64,000 bases of DNA from CALJDF01 sp038121105 (lineage in GTDB: Bacteria; Pseudomonadota; Alphaproteobacteria; SHVP01), in the NCBI GenBank assembly GCA_038121105.1, contig JAYONB010000007.1, forward strand, positions 1-64,000, in the 5' to 3' direction. The translations under genes and the position numbers were made by a program. Of the stretch, positions 60,807 through 64,000 are shown in pieces. The number at the start of each line of letters is the position of its first letter. Position 1 is the first letter of the stretch. The notes under the pieces are model-generated. The model worked only from the letters and a program-made list of their open reading frames with translations, did not search any database and was not told the origin of the DNA.

Positions 60807-61733
60807 AAGATCACCAATAGTCGTCACCACCCGAAAGAGAAGCGATATCGCAGCAGCGGTCGCTTCGCCGATTTCGCCTCCTAAGAGAAGAAGAATTATG
60901 CCTTCACGCACGCCAAGGCCTGCTGGCGCACCTGGAGTAACGAAGCCGGCGACCCACGCGAGCACATAAGCGGACGCCAGCCTCAGCAAAAGCCATGCGT
61001 CTGCGTTGATGCCTTGCTGCCGAGCGAGAAGTGCGAACAGTACTGCCATGATCGCGAAAAAGCCGGTAACCAACAAAAACGCCTTCAAATAGACCGAAAT
61101 GAAATGCCGATTCGGAGCAAGAGGAGCCAAACGGTCGCGCAGCGGTGCGGGTAGGAACGCGCTGCCCCGCGCAACAAGGAGGGGCGCGCACATCGCCAAC
61201 AATGCAAGACCGGCCAGAATACCAACCACGTATGTCGGAAGAATGCTGTCCTCACCAAGACCTATCAGCGCCGCGCCAAGTGTGAGAAAAGCCGCCGCAC
61301 CGGTGACGGTGGCCGTCTCCTGGATTGTTGCCGCGCCCACAGCCCCTTGGGACCAGCCGTTTTCGGCCGCGACGACGTGGCGGGCCACCAAGTGCATAAT
61401 GTTGCCGGGAACGTACTTTCCAATCTGGGTCCGGCAGTAAACCTGGAGCGCCTTCGCGACGTCGACTCGATTACCCACGACGGCCATTCGCAAGTAGAGC
61501 ACCCATGCAATGGCGGGCAGCAGCAGCGACAGCGTGTAGATGGCGGTCACGAAACCTAGCCAACCGTATTGACCGAGCGCTATGTTCTCAATAGAACCGG
61601 CCTCCCAGTGGGGAATAAGCGTCAGGCAGACAAATACCAAGCCTGCAATGGACAATAACCAACCGACAATCCGCATGAACCGGATGGCCATTTTCCTACC
61701 GAGAAACGAGGTTGGACTTGGGTTCGAAGCCAT
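60762..61733 (-). CDS. Flippase-like / LPG synthase TM-domain membrane protein 2
   Basis: A 323-residue membrane protein with about eight hydrophobic helices. It carries YCRTQIGKYVPGNIMHLVARHVVA (about 91-114 in two conserved pieces) and PGAPAGLGVREGIILLLLGG near the C-terminus, both typical of the family. A Met at residue 15 (61691) has an AGGA before it and is an alternative start that would avoid the overlap with the divergent GT4 gene. It may work with the neighbouring GT2 enzyme in handling a lipid-linked sugar. Confidence 0.78.
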   Translation of the reverse strand: MASNPSPTSFLGRKMAIRFMRIVGWLLSIAGLVFVCLTLIPHWEAGSIENIALGQYGWLGFVTAIYTLSLLLPAIAWVLYLRMAVVGNRVDVAKALQVYCRTQIGKYVPGNIMHLVARHVVAAENGWSQGAVGAATIQETATVTGAAAFLTLGAALIGLGEDSILPTYVVGILAGLALLAMCAPLLVARGSAFLPAPLRDRLAPLAPNRHFISVYLKAFLLVTGFFAIMAVLFALLARQQGINADAWLLLRLASAYVLAWVAGFVTPGAPAGLGVREGIILLLLGGEIGEATAAAISLLFRVVTTIGDLLLFVGAVAFGSRHG

Positions 61734-62902
61734 TTAGCGTGGGCCTGTTGGCGCGATCGCTGGAATTGGGAGGGACCGAGATACAGCTTGTTCGCTTGGC
61801 AACGGAACTCCACCGCCGAGGAATAGCCTGCTACGTGCTCGTATTATACAGCATCGGCCCCCTCAAAGAAGATCTCGATCGAGCGGGTATTCCAATCATC
61901 GATCTGGAGAAACGCGGCCGCTGGGACGCTACGCCATTTCTTAAGGTGGCAAGTTTCGCACGACGCAACCGGCTCTCGATTCTCCAAAGCTACCTAGATG
62001 CACCCAACATCATCTCCGCTGTAGCCGCACCGTTCATATCACCAACCAAGGTGGTCTGGGGCTTCCGGTCCTCCTACATGGATCTTGACTCCTACGACTA
62101 TTCCTGGCGCCTGGCTCACCTTGCGCAAGTTGTCCTTTCGCGACTGCCGAGTCTCACGATTGCGAACTCCCAGGCAGGAGCTAGACAACTATCCGAAACA
62201 GGCTTTCCTACAAGTAGGGTGCAGGTTGTACCAAACGGCATCGACACCGAATACTTTGCCCGAACACCGGAGATAGTAGCTTCGGCCAGCCGGCTACGTG
62301 CCGAGTGGGACGTACCGCCGAACCATCAAATCATCGGATTGGTCGGCCGCCTCGACCCCATGAAGGACCACGAGACGTTTGTTCGCGCCGCCGCAATATC
62401 CTGCCTTCACCGAGACGATATAACCTTCGTCTGTATCGGCCCCGATGGACAATCCAAGCGTTCAGCTCTTGAGGAACTGACAAGATCTTTAGGCATTGAA
62501 GACAGGTTTATTTGGACCGGACCTCTTACCAACATGCCTCCGATCTACGCTACGTTGAACATCTTATCTACTTCATCCAAAGTTGAGGGGTTTCCAAATG
62601 TCGTCGCAGAGGCGATGGCCATGGAGGTACCAACCGTGGTCACCGACGTCGGCGATAGCGCTATTATCGTTAACGCACGGAATCGGGTAGTGCCGCCGCG
62701 GTCGCCCGACGGACTTGCCAGCGCTTGGCTTGATGTGCTTAGCATGGACGAGTCGGCTCGGCGGGATTTGGGAAGTGCGTCTAGAGTCAGAATTATCGAA
62801 AACTACTCGGTCAAAACAATGGTCGATTCTACGCTTTCCCTTTACCGGGGCCTACTAACGGGATCGCGAAACTTGGCGGCGCCAGACAATGTATTACGCT
62901 GA
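61712..62902 (+). CDS. Family 4 glycosyltransferase 3
   Basis: A 396-residue GT4 enzyme with SVGLLARSLELGGTEIQLVRLA at the start in two pieces, VPNGIDTEYFART, LVGRLDPMKDHETFVRAA and STSSKVEGFPNVVAEAMAMEVP at the donor site. Start is TTG at 61712, or GTG at 61739; neither has a strong ribosome site and the first overlaps the divergent flippase-like gene by 22 bases. The stop overlaps the methyltransferase gene by 14 bases. Confidence 0.83.
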   Translation: MDLGSKPFSVGLLARSLELGGTEIQLVRLATELHRRGIACYVLVLYSIGPLKEDLDRAGIPIIDLEKRGRWDATPFLKVASFARRNRLSILQSYLDAPNIISAVAAPFISPTKVVWGFRSSYMDLDSYDYSWRLAHLAQVVLSRLPSLTIANSQAGARQLSETGFPTSRVQVVPNGIDTEYFARTPEIVASASRLRAEWDVPPNHQIIGLVGRLDPMKDHETFVRAAAISCLHRDDITFVCIGPDGQSKRSALEELTRSLGIEDRFIWTGPLTNMPPIYATLNILSTSSKVEGFPNVVAEAMAMEVPTVVTDVGDSAIIVNARNRVVPPRSPDGLASAWLDVLSMDESARRDLGSASRVRIIENYSVKTMVDSTLSLYRGLLTGSRNLAAPDNVLR

Positions 62903-63863
62903 CAAAGAGGACCTCCTTCGAGATATCTTCGGTGCGGATGTCGTTAACGTTCAGTTGGATAACAAGATCATTGTTGATGGTAAGACCTACCCCGTTTTCG
63001 ATGATGTGATAATTTTGTTGGAGCCACCTCGATGGCCCAGTTTATTGACCGGCAAACGCCCCACCGGCAACGCGGCTGCCGATATCCAAGCGACGTTTTC
63101 GAGCGAGTGGACATCTTTTTCCGAAATCACTGAGCAACACCGGAGCGAATTCGACCGGTACTTCGACATCATTGATCGTAGCGCGCTCGATGCCGCGCGT
63201 GTTCTCGATCTAGGATGCGGTATCGGCCGATGGAGCTATTTCCTGAAGGACACCGCCCGCGAACTTGTTCTGTTGGATTTCTCCGATGCGATCTTTGTTG
63301 CCCGGGACAATCTCCGCGGAGCAAAGAACGCCGTCTTCTTTCTAGGCGACGTGACCGACCTGCCGTTCCGAGATGACGCTGCGGACGTTGCAATCTGCTT
63401 GGGCGTGCTTCATCACCTGCCCGTCGATGCGCTGGGTGCCACCCGTGCCCTTAAGCGAATCGCACCAACGCTGTTGATCTACCTCTACTCCGCGCTCGAT
63501 TCCCGTCCGTCCTACCAGCGCGTCCTGATGAAAGCGGTCACCATCTGCCGCCGCATTGCATGCCGGATCAAGAACGAATCCGTTCGGCGCGTCCTTTCGT
63601 TCCTTGGCGCCGTCTTCGTCTATCGACCTGTCATATTTGTTGGGCGCCTAGCAGCCCTGGTCGGTAAAGCGGCCGCAGTGCCGCTCTACGAGTTCTATCG
63701 AGACGCTTCCATCCGGCGCATCTCCCAAGATGTCTACGACCGCTTCTTCACGCCGATCGAACAACGGGTGCGTCGCCGCGAAATCGAGCGCCTGAGTGAC
63801 ACTTTTTCAGAGATTATCGTGTCGGACGGCATCCCGGAGTGGCATTTTGTCTGCAAGCGATAG
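62889..63863 (+). CDS. Class I SAM-dependent methyltransferase with N-terminal extension
   Basis: A 324-residue protein. The first 100 residues begin MYYADKEDLLRDIFGA and contain VDGKTYPVFDDVIILLEP, resembling the small Trm112-like lead domain seen before some sugar methyltransferases. The SAM motif is VLDLGCGIGRWSYFL (105-119), then LLDFSDAIFVARDN and VAICLGVLHHLP. The C-terminal part is basic with possible membrane-associating helices. It is coupled to the GT4 gene by overlap. Confidence 0.82.
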   Translation: MYYADKEDLLRDIFGADVVNVQLDNKIIVDGKTYPVFDDVIILLEPPRWPSLLTGKRPTGNAAADIQATFSSEWTSFSEITEQHRSEFDRYFDIIDRSALDAARVLDLGCGIGRWSYFLKDTARELVLLDFSDAIFVARDNLRGAKNAVFFLGDVTDLPFRDDAADVAICLGVLHHLPVDALGATRALKRIAPTLLIYLYSALDSRPSYQRVLMKAVTICRRIACRIKNESVRRVLSFLGAVFVYRPVIFVGRLAALVGKAAAVPLYEFYRDASIRRISQDVYDRFFTPIEQRVRRREIERLSDTFSEIIVSDGIPEWHFVCKR

Positions 63864-64000
63864 CGCTACTTCACGCGACGCGCATTTACTGGCGATCTGG
63901 CGTGACCCGAGTCTTCTCAGAGCGTTGTCTGTGGCCATTCTGGCCCGCGTGGCAGTATTTCTCGCGCTCGCGATCACACCACTAACCAACCAGCACGGCC
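63847..64000 (+). CDS. Partial ORF at window end, probable membrane protein
   Basis: A frame open to the window edge starts at TTG 63847, 17 bases inside the methyltransferase gene. Its first 51 residues include RDPSLLRALSVAILARV followed by AVFLALAITPLTNQHG, a likely N-terminal membrane helix. It may be a polytopic glycosyltransferase or a similar envelope protein, but too little is present to say. Start codon uncertain. Confidence 0.4.
   Translation, partial: MSASDSATSRDAHLLAIWRDPSLLRALSVAILARVAVFLALAITPLTNQHG

Overview
The window is a long surface-carbohydrate (O-antigen/capsule-like) biosynthesis locus from a Gram-negative bacterium. Base composition is moderately GC-rich by eye. The gene families (nonulosonic acid enzymes, O-antigen ligase, FkbM methyltransferases, flippase-like membrane proteins) suggest a proteobacterium, possibly an alphaproteobacterium, but the sequence does not fix the taxon. 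No rRNA, tRNA or CRISPR array was recognised.

Layout. 1-775: internally deleted IS3-family transposase remnants. 769-2624 (minus): a formyltransferase and a methyltransferase. 3031-8428: mixed-strand membrane genes (flippase-like protein, O-antigen ligase, FkbM methyltransferase, DUF2304 protein, GT2). 8636-35374 (plus): a very long, tightly packed gene run. It carries a first nonulosonate (NulO) synthase, an MBL-fold protein and a mini acyl-assembly cassette (SDR, acyl carrier protein, MaoC hydratase, SDR, FkbH-like protein, MBOAT acyltransferase, SGNH-like protein). It continues with a transketolase, capsule-type glycosyltransferase-like proteins, a PhyH oxygenase, a CMP-sugar synthetase, a DapA-like aldolase, two AsnB paralogues flanking pseB-pseC, and an N-acetyl-sugar amidotransferase with HisH and HisF partners. 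35723-43067 (plus): an oxidoreductase, a cytidylyltransferase/aminotransferase fusion, pseG, a formyltransferase, pseI, a hexapeptide protein and a PIG-L deacetylase. 43093-48300: a divergent PhyH gene, an ABC exporter, a glycosyltransferase-like protein and an epimerase. 48603-57823 (plus): a GNAT protein, then a third NulO-type module (synthase, formyltransferase, polysaccharide deacetylase, short cytidylyltransferase, 2-hydroxyacid dehydrogenase, Gfo/Idh/MocA, DegT aminotransferase), then two GT4 enzymes. 57746-64000: mixed-strand membrane GT, methyltransferases, GT2, flippase-like protein and GT4, with several overlaps.

How it may work. PseB, PseC, an N-acyltransferase (a formyltransferase or the GNAT protein), PseG, PseI and a cytidylyltransferase make up a nearly complete pathway for CMP-pseudaminic acid or a close relative. 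The PseA-like/HisH/HisF set would convert an N-acetyl group to acetamidino. Two more synthase-centred modules suggest two further 2-keto-3-deoxy sugar acids. The acyl carrier cassette probably builds an unusual acyl group that the MBOAT protein attaches. GT4, GT2 and capsule-type proteins would assemble the glycan; the MsbA-type ABC protein may export a lipid-linked unit and the O-antigen ligase may polymerise or ligate it. No Wzx flippase was recognised. All pathway assignments are inferences from family membership and gene order.
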